From Leucogyrophana mollusca (Eukaryota; Basidiomycota; Agaricomycetes; Boletales), in assembly GCA_021014945.1 (NCBI GenBank), contig MU266374.1:1-64000 (forward strand): 64,000 nt of DNA, given 5' to 3'. A program made the translations under genes and the position numbers. Positions 1-10,654 of the stretch are shown here, piece by piece. A model generated the notes under the pieces. It worked only from the letters and a program-made list of their open reading frames with translations, did not search any database and was not told the origin of the DNA. Within the stretch, counting starts at the first letter, position 1, and the number at the start of each line of letters is the position of its first letter.

Positions 1-1564
1 ATTACAGTGTAAGGATAAATAATACCTGTGCCATAGTGGAATTCGGCTGGAATGGTCAGGTATTTTTTTGACAGTACGACAAGTCAATTACTTCGAGCCC
101 TAATGATTGGATGAGCCATGTAACTACTCTGCCACCGCCCAGATGAATTATGCTCGTTTCGAGAGCCATATACTAACTTACAAAATCCACACAGAATTTA
201 ATCTCAATCAAAGTACTTGGAAGATTTGCTGTCAGCTTACATCGAATGTCCAAGGGTATGTATTTGTTTATCATGACCAGTAAATCCTGATTTATAATGC
301 AGTTTGTATAAGGGCATACCGAGGACAAACCGATTTCATGATGCCGCCTTTATTTACCACGGGTCTGCCAAAGACCTGGGGGGGCCACCGGGAACCCTCA
401 TACGCGCACTTTCTTTTGATAGGCACACAGAATGCGCTGCATCGAATACACCGGGCACTCCCACACAGCATCGCTCTATCCTCTTCTCATAATGTGGTGG
501 CTGACCTTTCCGAAGCCGAACAAGGTGGCCAGCCCCCGGCCGACGATGGCAAGAACCGATCAGAATTTCAAGTTGATTCTCTAATTGCGAACGCGAGACC
601 TAGGTGAAGAATTTCCAGAAGGTGCCCCGGCTCGGTCCCTCCGCGCTCCTTCTGAAGGACGGTCGGCTCTAATGCATGGGGTAGCATTTGTCCGTCCGGT
701 GAACAGAGAAAGGCGCTCGTTGTCTAAGCAGGCATAGGTGTACAATCAAATAAATCGAGTGAGCTGTTGGTTACCAGCTCCCCCTGTTTGAGTGGAGGAG
801 GTACGATCAGGTTCCTTCGTACCAGGTCATCACTCATTCACCTTGCCGTAGCTATGGCCGACTAGGGCATCACATGCTTTCCTCTGAAATGAAAACGAGC
901 TCGACATGGAGGGCGTACTTCACACTCTCAAATAGGCAGTATCCGCGACGATAAAACCGTTCTCGTCACTCTCAAGTGATTCGAGGAAGATATTAAATTC
1001 TACAGGCAAATCGAAACGTCGCTTGACCATTTTCCAGTGGTTCTGCCTGAAGAAAGCCTTGATAAGACCTAAGGGGCAACAGAAGGCATCGTGAAAAAAC
1101 TACTGGACGGCGGTAAATTATAGACGGTATGTTCTCTGGTGCCAGATATAATATTGGGTAAGTGTAACAGCTTGTAAATGTATTGACTCGACGTTGTTAT
1201 CATGATCTTCCTCGTGGATGCCCTATGTATGGCAGTCGCGGGGGAAGATTAAAGAAAGGAGCAAGTCCTAGAGCGAGCTCGGTAGATGCATATTACTTCG
1301 GTTTGGGAGAGTGCAAGATGAAATGTATTTTATTGGTCATATAGGTACACAGCAAGCATGCAGAGTTCACTACGACATAGCATGATACAATAGGACGGAC
1401 AGACAACCAGAGCGAGAAGAAATATAATAAGTGAAGGCGAATAAACGGCATGAACTAGGAACGAAGGAACGACAAAAAGGGGAGTATGTATAACCGTATA
1501 TCAAGTGGACCGGAGGTGCGGGGACATGGTCATATGAGTCTGTGAAATCGGAGAGGATGAGAGT
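1..1564. other. Intergenic, no gene recognised
   Basis: Only short open frames occur here, none with a recognisable family signature or a convincing run of exons. The anillin-like gene that reads leftward ends at 1565, so the right part of this stretch should hold its 3' untranslated region and terminator. I see no tRNA, rRNA or clear transposon remnant. Confidence 0.5.
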
Positions 1565-4500
1565 CTATCGGTGATTCGGTATATTCTGCGAAGTCGATGC
1601 AACGGGACCAGCCTCCTGGCGAGGCTGCTTTGCGATTTCTTGTTGCCGCTCCCATACGAGCTCTGCCCATAGTGGGTTGGGAGGTATGTGCCCAACCAGC
1701 GCACGCAGAACCTCAAGCCTGCCACAGACCGGTGAGCACAAGAGGATTGTGACACGGAAGACGGTACACACCATTTGGCCTTTTCATCGTTTGTATCAGC
1801 GAAGAAGAGTATTTCTTGCTTGCCGGGGAAGATAAGCCGGAATGATCGTTCCACCCCATACAAGCTGTCATAATCATCGCCGAACTGACGACCTGGACTT
1901 AGTGCACCCGATTTCGTATCTTCCGTATCCTCGACAGCAAGGGCTTTCTTCAGGTTGATCGTTGCAGTAGCCTTTTTCGTGATGTCGTTGAATGCAACAA
2001 GATTTGCACCAATCACGCGCAGTTGCCGACGCCGCCATGTCTGTTGGACATGAAACTCAGTACAGAAATAGCGACAGATAGAATTTACTTACCCTGCAAT
2101 CACCCCCATTCTGCGTCAATGTACCCTCGAAATAGGTTACCTTATGCCATGCAACATGTCTCAAGCCGCGATGGCACTCCTCCAGACTTTGTGGTAGTTG
2201 ATCCGACGACATACCCGGGAGGGGTGGCAGCCTAAACATCTGCAGCACAATCTCCCCTATCTCCATGGTCGTCGTCTTCCCGCCAGCTTCGACGCGCTGC
2301 CCGATCAAAGGGTAGCTGGTCTCGAACACCCGTGTGTCACACCTCGAGGCGACGTCCTTGAATGAGATGAATGCACGTGCCAGCGTGCCGTCTTGCTTGA
2401 GATATCGCGCGAGATTGTCGGGAAGCTTAGGAGGTACCATAGGCGGAGGGGGTGTCGCTCGTGATGGCGCGGATGAAGATTTCTTGGGCGAAGAAGAGAA
2501 GAAGCTAAGCATTCCACCTTTCGATTTTGGTGGAGGGGCTGTAGGTTGGAGGGGTGGTGCGGGAGGGGGGGCGATGGCTTTGAACTGTGCCGCGATGTGG
2601 GGATCTCGGCGGATCTTGAGCGTCAAGGTAAATTCTAGCTTACTGTGCTCAATCCTTAAACAATTCGAATAGGTCAGAGAATGGAGGCACAAAGAATGAA
2701 AATAATCACGCACAGCTCGAACTCCTGGTCAATGCGCGAGTCTCGGGATAACCGACACTCGGGTGTCGTGACAAAGTGTATCCCATTATTCAGGGTACAG
2801 GTGAGGGCGGTCGGTTGTTGCGGGAGGGGGACATTGAGGCCGCGCACGCCAAGCACTGTAGGAAACAGTCCGGGTCAGCACTATCTTGAAAGAGTCTCCG
2901 TAACAAAACCCACCTCTTACAAAGACCTTACTATGCGCCTTCCCTGGCTTCTCCTGCGATCGATATTCCTTGATCTGCTTCGAATACTCGTTCTGAAAAC
3001 AAAGTTTTGAGGCTTGTGCGCACATTTGCCGGAAGGCCGAGTGGACGCACCATGTCCGACGGTCTTCGCACCGTCTTCCACGCCTTTCCGCCATTCACAT
3101 CGCCTGCCGTGTTCATATGTGACACGCGATCAGCGTCAGCCGAGGCATATATCGCTTCATGTTCTCGAACACGATAATTCTGTCGCACGGACATATCAGG
3201 CAACGTTCTTTGAAGTTTCGACAAAAGCAAGAGGGCGCTTACCCCTGGCTTCCGCTCCGGATCCAGCCTCTTGAGCTCCTTTGAGATACTTTCCGCAAGC
3301 AAATCCTCCGTCTCCGAGAGTCCAACATCGAGGAGCATATCCGACTTTGCGAGGGCACGAACGTCGCCCGTGCTCCTGCTCCGCCGCCGGCTGGGTCGCC
3401 CGCTACCGCTCGCTGACGGGCGGCTGGCAGACGCACGAGGTGGCGTGTAGTACCCCAGCGACTCATCCTCTTCCCTCTTCCGTGCCTGCCTCCGCTTCTC
3501 GAGAATGAGCTCTTCCCGCGATCGGATTGCGTCCTTCTCTTTCGTGGGCGAGATCGGAGGAGGTCCATTGACGTCTGAGTGCACGGGACTGGCGAATGAG
3601 GGGCCGGTGTACACCGCTGAATCTGTCGCGGCCCGTTGCATTGGGACCGCATGTGGAGGAGAAAGTGCAGCTCGATGGTCGTCCAGGGAGAAGTCCATGT
3701 CAGTTTCGGTACGCATAGACTCGTCGGCTTCTTTGTCTGCATCATCGAAAGCCTGCCTATTATCATTGGGATGCACCCCAAATCGTCCTGCCTTCGTTCC
3801 TTGCGTTACTGATTCGACGCGAACATGGCCCTTGTGCTTCTTCGTGCTTGATCCAGCACTTCCTCCAACATCGTCCATTAGCCGATCCAACGCAGAGCGC
3901 ATCTCACCAAGTTGGACTGAGCCAACAGAATCTCGTACGCCAATACCCAGTCCATTGCCAAAGTCAAAGTTCGTATCGAGTGCTGAGTGAGGGCGCGTAG
4001 GGGACATTCTGGGCTGAGGGCTGGAGTCCACTGGTGTCGGGAGGAGATTCACGGGGTGCGGGGTGAGGTTCACGGGCTGCGTGCCAGTTGCATCAATCAC
4101 GTTGAGCGTGCGTTTTTCCGCGGTCTGAATTGTTGCGAGCTCAACGCTAATGTCAGTCATGACAGACATCGACTCGACACGCCGCTCCCTCTCCTTCTCC
4201 CATTCTTCCTCCGCATCTCCCTCCATTGACCGGTCATCCTTGACATCGTTTTCAGGGCATGTCGGATGATTATTGTCAATCAAGCTGTTATCCGTAGGTG
4301 CAGATTCGTGAATTTGCTCAGCGCGCTCGGTTCCAAGACTGGTGGGCGGTGGCGCGTCCCGAAGCGGACTGTCCTCGCTCCGCTTCCGCATCAGCCGCCT
4401 CTGCACCTCCTCTCTGGTTATTCTTACTCGTCCACCACTGCCACCACTCTGCAGACTTTGGGAACTGGCAGATTCGCGCAGAGCAGCTGGCGAACCTGCC

Positions 4501-6454
4501 TGCGCAGGGGACCCACTGCCAACAATAGGAGATCCGGATCGCACGGCAGGAGATCCAGCGCGAGCTGGCGAGTCACATAATGGCGAGGCGGTACGTAGTG
4601 CTGGTGATCCAGCGCGTCCTGCAAAACGCATCAGCGGCGATGCAGAGCGCCTACGGAGGTTCATGCCAATAGGGGAGCCCGAGTTGCGGCGGAGGGTCAC
4701 GCCCGAGGGCAAATTGGGGATTGCATCCGTGCTGCGCGTGGGGATGCCAGAGGGCGATGATGTCCTTGTGGGGATACCGGACGTGCGTACGGGCAAGGGA
4801 GCAGCGAGCGGTCTGTTAAGCATAGGGATGCGAGGAGAAGGGCTCGCCTCTTTTTCGCTCCCTTTGTCTATGAATGAGCTGGCACTCGATGATATGTTTG
4901 CAAAAGATAGGTCAGGGGTCGGTGGGGGCGGTGTGCTGGTTAGCCTTGGTACACTGTCTCCGTCCGCATCATGCAACACTTCTCCCTCCAGTGCTTGTTC
5001 GAGCTCTGCCTCGAGATCAAGCCCGGACAGTGATACCTCAGAGTGACCGATCGAAAGATTCGCGGGGTCCATAGGGTCCTCAAAGGACGTGAAGGATAGC
5101 TCTGCAAGCTGTGGCTCGTCTTTGAGGCGGGGTAAGTCGAATGGGTCGGGTGCGTCTGTACCAAAAATTAGCATCTAGAGAGCATGGGTATGGAATAAAA
5201 CTAACCAGAATGGGAGCGTTGTTGTTGAATTTCAATGTTGAACTTGGGAATTAAGCTGTCCCTGTTTGCGTTCTCTCCCCGAGAGGTCTGCTTAGCTGGA
5301 CTTGGGGAAGGTGGCATCATCCGCACATCCTCGTCGAGCTCGTCCGGGCGGTGTTCCTCTCGAACGCGCTCAAGGTGCGTCGAACGCCCAAGCGGGACTG
5401 CAGAAGAGGGAGCGGACGTGGGTGTGGTTGCACGAGGAGGCGTAGACGGCGCCTCGTCGTTCTGTGGTTGTTCTGGGCTGAAAATTGGAAATACGGGTGC
5501 GGGTGAAGACATGCTGGCACGACGTCGTGCACGGTCCGCGTGGTGTGTGCGCCCATAGGGAACGCCGTCTTCTGTCTCCAAGTCCGACGGGAGGGAGGGA
5601 TTCCTTGGGGGGGTGGAAGGGCGGTTGTTTAATTCGTTGGTGCTGGCGGATTGGATCATTGCGTCAACAATGCCAGTAATGCTCTCGTCAGGATCTCCTA
5701 GTTGGATGCTCTCAAAGCTGTCATCTTGGGGTGGAGATGGTTCCTCTGGAGTGCCATAGTCGTCGTCTGAGAAGAAAGGGTCGTCCTCGCCTTCTTCGCA
5801 CTCAAACTCGAGGACATCGCAGCGCTCGTCAAATGTGACGGTCTTGCGCCGCTGTCGCTTCCCTTCCACGCCTGTGCGTGGGCCGTGGAGACGCTTGGAG
5901 ACGAGCGACGGACGGCTGGGCGTGCCAGGTCTTGTCGGAGAAGGCTTGGGGGGGACCGGAGGGGGTAGGTCCTCTTCTAGGCTAGTTACACGCTTGAAAG
6001 GACTCTTTGTGACTGGTTCTTTCTCAATGAGCCCCTGATATACTTTAGACTGGCGGCGCTCTCGCTTGAACGCAAATGGGCGCTCGTTTTCTGCTTGCTC
6101 GTGCATCGAATCAGGACGAGGCCGCTTCTCGCCACTAACACGGCGAGTCGGAAACACAGGCGGTGTGTCGACAGAGGAAGACGGACGGGAAGGAGTGGGG
6201 ATCTGTGACCTGAATGGGGATTTGGACACGAGATTGTTATTTCTTAGATGTTTGTAGCTGGAAGATGACCGGCGGGCGACTAGTGGAAATGGGGGCTTCT
6301 GCTGCTGCGAGTCTCGTTTCGCAATCCTGAGCGGAGTTGTCGAAGGTGATTTTCCCCATCCCAGCGCAGAGTCTCGAAGGATAGAAGATTGGTTGGGATC
6401 AGGAGAATTGCGCTCCTTCAACGGGGATATTGCCGATGATCTTTGCGAGCTCAT
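1565..6454 (-). CDS. BUD4: Anillin-related septum protein with PH domain (Bud4/Mid-like)
   Basis: Eight exons: 6454..5206, 5155..3243, 3179..3051, 2992..2914, 2855..2714, 2654..2093, 2040..1772, 1718..1565; 1498 residues. The first two-thirds are low-complexity and rich in Ser/Pro/Arg, with several SP and TP sites, as in the regulatory tails of fungal Bud4/Mid2/anillin proteins. From about residue 1055 the sequence becomes ordered: 'NYRVREHEAIYAS', 'QIKEYRSQEKPGKAH', 'VPLPQQPTALTCTLN' and 'DGTLARAFISFKDVA' are typical of the fungal anillin homology region, and 'SLEECHRGLRHVAWH' leads into a C-terminal PH domain (about 1345-1470, starting 'YFEGTLTQNGGDC'). Known family role: anchoring septins and the contractile ring at the division site. 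All introns are 50-63 nt with GT..AG ends and compatible phases. The start ATG is the first in frame before the basic N-terminal tail. Orthology to Bud4 rather than another anillin paralog is inferred. Confidence 0.9.
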
Positions 6455-6876
6455 CGTGCTCTTCAGGGTCTATGACAGCGTACTCGTCGTGTGCGTAGTC
6501 TTGCTCGTCGCGTGAGTGGTCGTGCTCGTCGTTTGTGCCGTTGTTGTGGTTTGGGACAAGAACAGCAGAAGGATCAGTCAACAAACGAATCGTGGGAAAC
6601 ACCCCAAACGCGCCTCACCACGTGACCGCGATGAGCTGACCATAGTCTAAGTAAGGTTAGGGTTCAACGGACGCCAGTCAGTTTCACTCGTCGAACTTTG
6701 CAATGTTCGCATCCTCTCGGCATCCCCCTCGAAACCGGCGGCACCGACGTCGGACCGAGACTGAGTTGCATATGTACCATGGTGACTTCAAGCTCCATTC
6801 TCTGGTAGTTACGAACACATGTATAGTCTGAGTCTACATACACGATAGAGGGTTCTGTCTTGAACAATCCGATATC
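6455..6876. other. Gap between two leftward genes
   Basis: It contains the promoter side of the anillin-like gene (near 6455-6600) and the 3' side of the small gene that ends at 6877. A possible extra exon for that small gene lies at about 6664-6850 (GT at the end of its last exon, then an AG), but nothing there resembles a known domain, so it is not included. Confidence 0.4.
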
Positions 6877-7883
6877 TCACTGACCTCTCTTCTTCTGCAT
6901 ACCTGATCTGAGACCAGTCAGCCCCTTCTTCACACAAAACCACTGAAAAGTGGTAAGCCGGTTCGACCTCTCGAATTGTCTGAAAAATTCGGTGATGTCT
7001 TCATCGGACCACTTGAGAATCGCAAGGAAGGTTTTATCCTCCCGGATGCCGCCAGCTTGGAGAGCAGGAAGCAAGCCTTCCATGCCGGGTTCGTCTAAGT
7101 TTCGGAGAAATGCTCTAATTTGAATAGTATCCTGCTTCTCAGGCTGCTGTGAAGTGAGCATCAAGCTGGTTTTGTTGGAAACGACCGCACCTTTCTGACG
7201 AAAGAAGGGGGCGTTGCTAGTGAAGGCTGCACACGTTTTCGAGCTGGAGCTTTTTGTATAGCACCGGAAACAACAGTAGAAACGCCAGGCGTGGTATTCT
7301 TTATCAAATTCTTAGTGACCGCAGTGACAACAAGGCGTTCAGAGCTCACGGCTGGTCGACCACGCCCCGATTTTGCAGTAGTGCGCATCTTCCGCCTTGG
7401 TCTCTGGAGACTCAAGATGTCGGCTGCGCGCCAGAAAAATAGGAAAAAGACACCCACATTGTCGATGTAAGTTTGGAGGTAGTCTGCATGCTCATCATCC
7501 GAGGCTACATTGTCTGGGACTTTGTAGTCGTTTTCAAGCGCTCGCGTGATTGTAGCCATAGAGCCCACTGCGATAGGTGAGGAGTCTTTAAGTTCTTTTG
7601 CACTCCATCCCTGTGCACGTAGTAGACGACAGGCGGCACGATGTCCCCTGTTAAAGACACGGTGATCGCCGAGTGGATATCCACTAGAAGTGCCTGGGCT
7701 CGAGTTAACCAAATTGTCTCTGAACAATAGCACGCACCCAGCTGCAATTGCCTTTTTCCCCTTTGAAGGAGACTGTGTACAATTTCGCGGGTTGTATTCG
7801 CTATCGTCGTCGAGTTGGTTTTGTTCTTGGGAGTCATAACTATAATCCATCATGTCCGTACTGGGTTCGAAACCAGGATACAT
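6877..7883 (-). CDS. Small lineage-specific protein, HTH-like plus SAM-like helical segment
   Basis: Three exons, 7883..7458, 7403..7191 and 7146..6877, give 302 residues. The first intron (54 nt) is divisible by three, so it could be missed by gene finders. The N-terminal part has an acidic stretch and then a helix-turn-helix-like segment around 'RLLRAQGWSAKELKDSS' and 'GSMATITRALENDYKVP', the pattern of basidiomycete proteins that read like a degenerate transposase or DNA-binding helix pair. The middle is basic ('RPRRKMRTTAKSGRGRP'). The C-terminal 85 residues form a compact helical module ('AFLRNLDEPGMEGLLPALQ', 'FRQFERSNRLTTFQWFCV') that resembles SAM-like folds. I know no function. It may be a fungal-specific nuclear protein or an exapted element. 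A further 3' exon or upstream exon cannot be excluded. Confidence 0.6.
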
Positions 7884-9606
7884 TTGTGATCGTCGATCAG
7901 AGGCTCTGGATGGAAGATTCGTTAGTTTATGGAAAGAATACGATACAGCAAATGTCGAAACTAACCAAGGCAGGTGGAGGTTACTGAAACAGCGATAGGT
8001 GCTGATAGTCTAGATATATAGGTGTAGAAGCGGGATATGAAAAGGTGCGTGCAAGCATGCGATGTTGAAACGTGGTGGGGGCGAGTGTTCATTTAGTAAA
8101 ACGGCACGAGGGATCCTAGAGTACATACAGAGTGATCAAGAACGCGACGCACCTTTCGACATACCGAAAATTTAGAACTACGCGGCCATGACAGAGGAAT
8201 GAAGAAAGATAATATTGATTATAGGAGCTAGGTGTCTCGCAACCACGATGTCGGATACAATGTCGATTCGACTGACTTTGTCAGGGGTTATGCGGCGGAC
8301 GTAAGCAGGAAAACACCTGACTGACCCTGGGAGCGGGATATTTGAATTGCACCGCGGAGCGGCGAGGCCGCTCACCTGAAACCCCTTTCAGTGAAACTTG
8401 TTAGGCCCAACAATAAATGCAGCTCACAGCACACCCTCGTTCACCCGTCATGCTACCAAAACGAGATTCAGGCAGCCGTTGGCGCTTCAACGATGATACT
8501 TTGCGGGCGGCACGAGGGGCAGCACGACGAAATCCGCGGAAGCTTCGTTTGGAGTTACGGCGTCACACCTGCACTTGAGAGAGAAGTTACACGCACCTTA
8601 CGCTGATTGTTCCTTTCAACGAATCCCTCTGCTTGCTAGGCCCCCTTTTAATCGAGAACCAGGCCGATTACTTCGTGGCCCCGAGTCCCTAACCAACCAG
8701 ATAACACTATCGTTCTCCCGCTTTTAGTTCGAGAGGAATATGTCCCCATCCCCGATCGCGCCGACCTGTATAGAGGTCCCATGTATGTGCCACACTCCAT
8801 ATCCGAATCGCCCAAGACTTAGAGTAGACTCAGCTATATCTTTCAACCTTGAACAAGATAACTGTTGGTCGACTTGAAATGAGCATGCATTCACATCCCC
8901 AAACTATGATAAAGACCAACTTAAGGTTCAACGGTATTTTGCCGCGATTGCATCATCAACGCAGTCAGCATGTGGCAGAATCCGAACTCTCTGCTTTGCG
9001 TTCATCGTCGTTCTAAACACGGGTAGTTGCCACCTGTGAGTGCTTTGCGGCACTGTCTGTATCCATGGAAGGAACAAGTATCGTCGTTATGTTGCTTAGC
9101 AGGGTTGTCGGTGCCACTCGAAATCGCCTGCTTGGTAGATAGTGCATGATCATGGCACTGAGAATTATTGTACAAATTCTCAATAATACGATCATGCGTT
9201 ATTAGCTGGAAGACTGGTGTAAAGACGAGGTGATCCATCTGATGAGTCAGATCCAGGGCAAACGTTGCTCCGGCATTTGCCGGCTAGCATCCTCTTACTT
9301 CTGCTAGACTTTCCTTCGTGGAGGCACAGTTTTATTTTTCCTATTATCTTTGCCCTGCACGAGTCGCAAGAGGGTTAAACAGTCGGGTGCGCCGATCGGG
9401 ATATCTCCTCCACGTACTACGAGCGGTGTTACAGATATGTTGATAATACAGGACGATCATGATACTACCGCTACTGACTGTCCCATTGAACAGGCTTCAA
9501 CATCGTAAGGAGGTATGTCCGAAAGAAGAAAAAAAAAATACGAGCCCTACTGCTTGGTTTCAAACGGCCCAGCCGCATTAACCTTTACATTATAATACTC
9601 CTCTCC
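7884..9606. other. Intergenic, no gene recognised
   Basis: Open frames here are short, lack family motifs and do not join through splice sites into a longer protein. The right end includes the 3' region of the leftward nicotinamidase gene. No RNA gene was seen. Confidence 0.45.
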
Positions 9607-10308
9607 TCACAAGCCTAGGGAAACAGCTCGTTTGAGGATTTCAGCTACCTCTTCGCTTTTTTCGATGAAGCCTACACCCGCAGATTCCATCTCTTCCCAC
9701 TCGCTCCCGTCTCGTGCAACGCTCCGCACTGCGTCCTTGACCACCCACGCCTTGAACCCGAACTTGACAGCGTCGATCGCCGTGTATTTCACGCAATAAT
9801 CGCTTGCCACACCCACGAGAAACACGTCCGTGACCCCACTATCGCGCAGCGTTCTCGGGAGATCCGTTGTCGTAAGATTCCACCTATCGCAGAATGCACT
9901 GTAGCATTCGATCCCATCGTCTTTGCCTTTCGAAATTATCACCTGTAGGTGCTTCACCTCCAAATCCTCGGCGAATTTTGCGCCTTCGGTGTCTGCGATA
10001 CAATGATCGGGCCACAACACCTGCTCCAAGCCCAAATCTTCTGCGGTATTTTCTTCTTTAAGAAACTTTGTCGGTGGGAATATGGTGATCTTCTCGAAAA
10101 CATTCTTCCCATCATGATTGCTTGCGAACGAGATATGGTTCGCAGGATGCCAATCCTGCGTGCCGACCTTCAGTTTGAAGTCAAGCGCGAGGAGGAAGTT
10201 GATGGGTGCGATGGTTTGGGATGCGTCAGGAACTGCGAGGCTTCCTGAGATGAAGTCGTTCTGCATGTCGACGACTATGAGGGCTGGGACGAAGTGCTTG
10301 TTGGCCAT
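9607..10308 (-). CDS. PNC1: Nicotinamidase (isochorismatase family)
   Basis: Single exon, 233 residues, close to yeast Pnc1 in length. It hydrolyses nicotinamide to nicotinate and ammonia in the NAD salvage pathway. Expected active-site residues are visible: Asp14 in 'LIVVDMQNDF', the metal ligands Asp52 and His54 in 'TQDWHPANH', His102 in 'WPDHC', Lys127 in 'ISKGKDD' and the nucleophile Cys172 in 'VASDYCVKYTA'. The start chosen is the ATG at 10308, in a strong context (AAGATGGCC). A GTG-initiated extension upstream is open but is not a likely start. The gene diverges from the PDAT gene with about 350 bp between the two start codons. Confidence 0.96.
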   Translation of the reverse strand: MANKHFVPALIVVDMQNDFISGSLAVPDASQTIAPINFLLALDFKLKVGTQDWHPANHISFASNHDGKNVFEKITIFPPTKFLKEENTAEDLGLEQVLWPDHCIADTEGAKFAEDLEVKHLQVIISKGKDDGIECYSAFCDRWNLTTTDLPRTLRDSGVTDVFLVGVASDYCVKYTAIDAVKFGFKAWVVKDAVRSVARDGSEWEEMESAGVGFIEKSEEVAEILKRAVSLGL

Positions 10309-10654
10309 CTTAGTTTGCACCGTGGGGTAGTGAGCTGGTAAACATGTCTAACCAAGAGCACATGCGGCTACATGATGCATGCATACGTACCTGGGTGTCT
10401 GATACACTGTCGCTAGCGCTGCTAAGATGCGGGAGAGTATAATTGTGAGATAAGATGTTTATGAGCGCTGGCTGCGCTGCCAGTGATCGGGTTTGTGACC
10501 CCACCCCCCAGATCTGAGCTTGGCGACCCCCTCTGCTGCGGGTTTCCATTCAGGGATTTGTTTCGGTTAGAGATGAACCAGTTACCGCGTCGGGGTGGTG
10601 CAGACTGCTTTACTCGAACTGATATCTGTGCCCCAGCACCGTGACCCCAGCACA
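10309..10654. promoter_or_regulatory. Divergent promoter region, PNC1 / PDAT
   Basis: These 346 bp separate the start codons of two genes read in opposite directions, so both core promoters must lie here or overlap the 5' ends. An open frame upstream of the PDAT ATG (from 10595) could add 20 residues, but the ATG at 10655 has the better context (CACAATGGC). No specific operator was identified. Confidence 0.5.

Noticed and set aside
2057..2713. Reading the anillin C-terminal exon as a separate gene starting at 2713
   Set aside because: Splice phases on both sides join it to the upstream and downstream exons, and the combined sequence follows the known anillin-PH order.
7855..7885. GGTTCGAAACC, similar to a tRNA B box
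   Set aside because: There is no matching A box, acceptor stem or anticodon arm, and it falls inside a coding exon.
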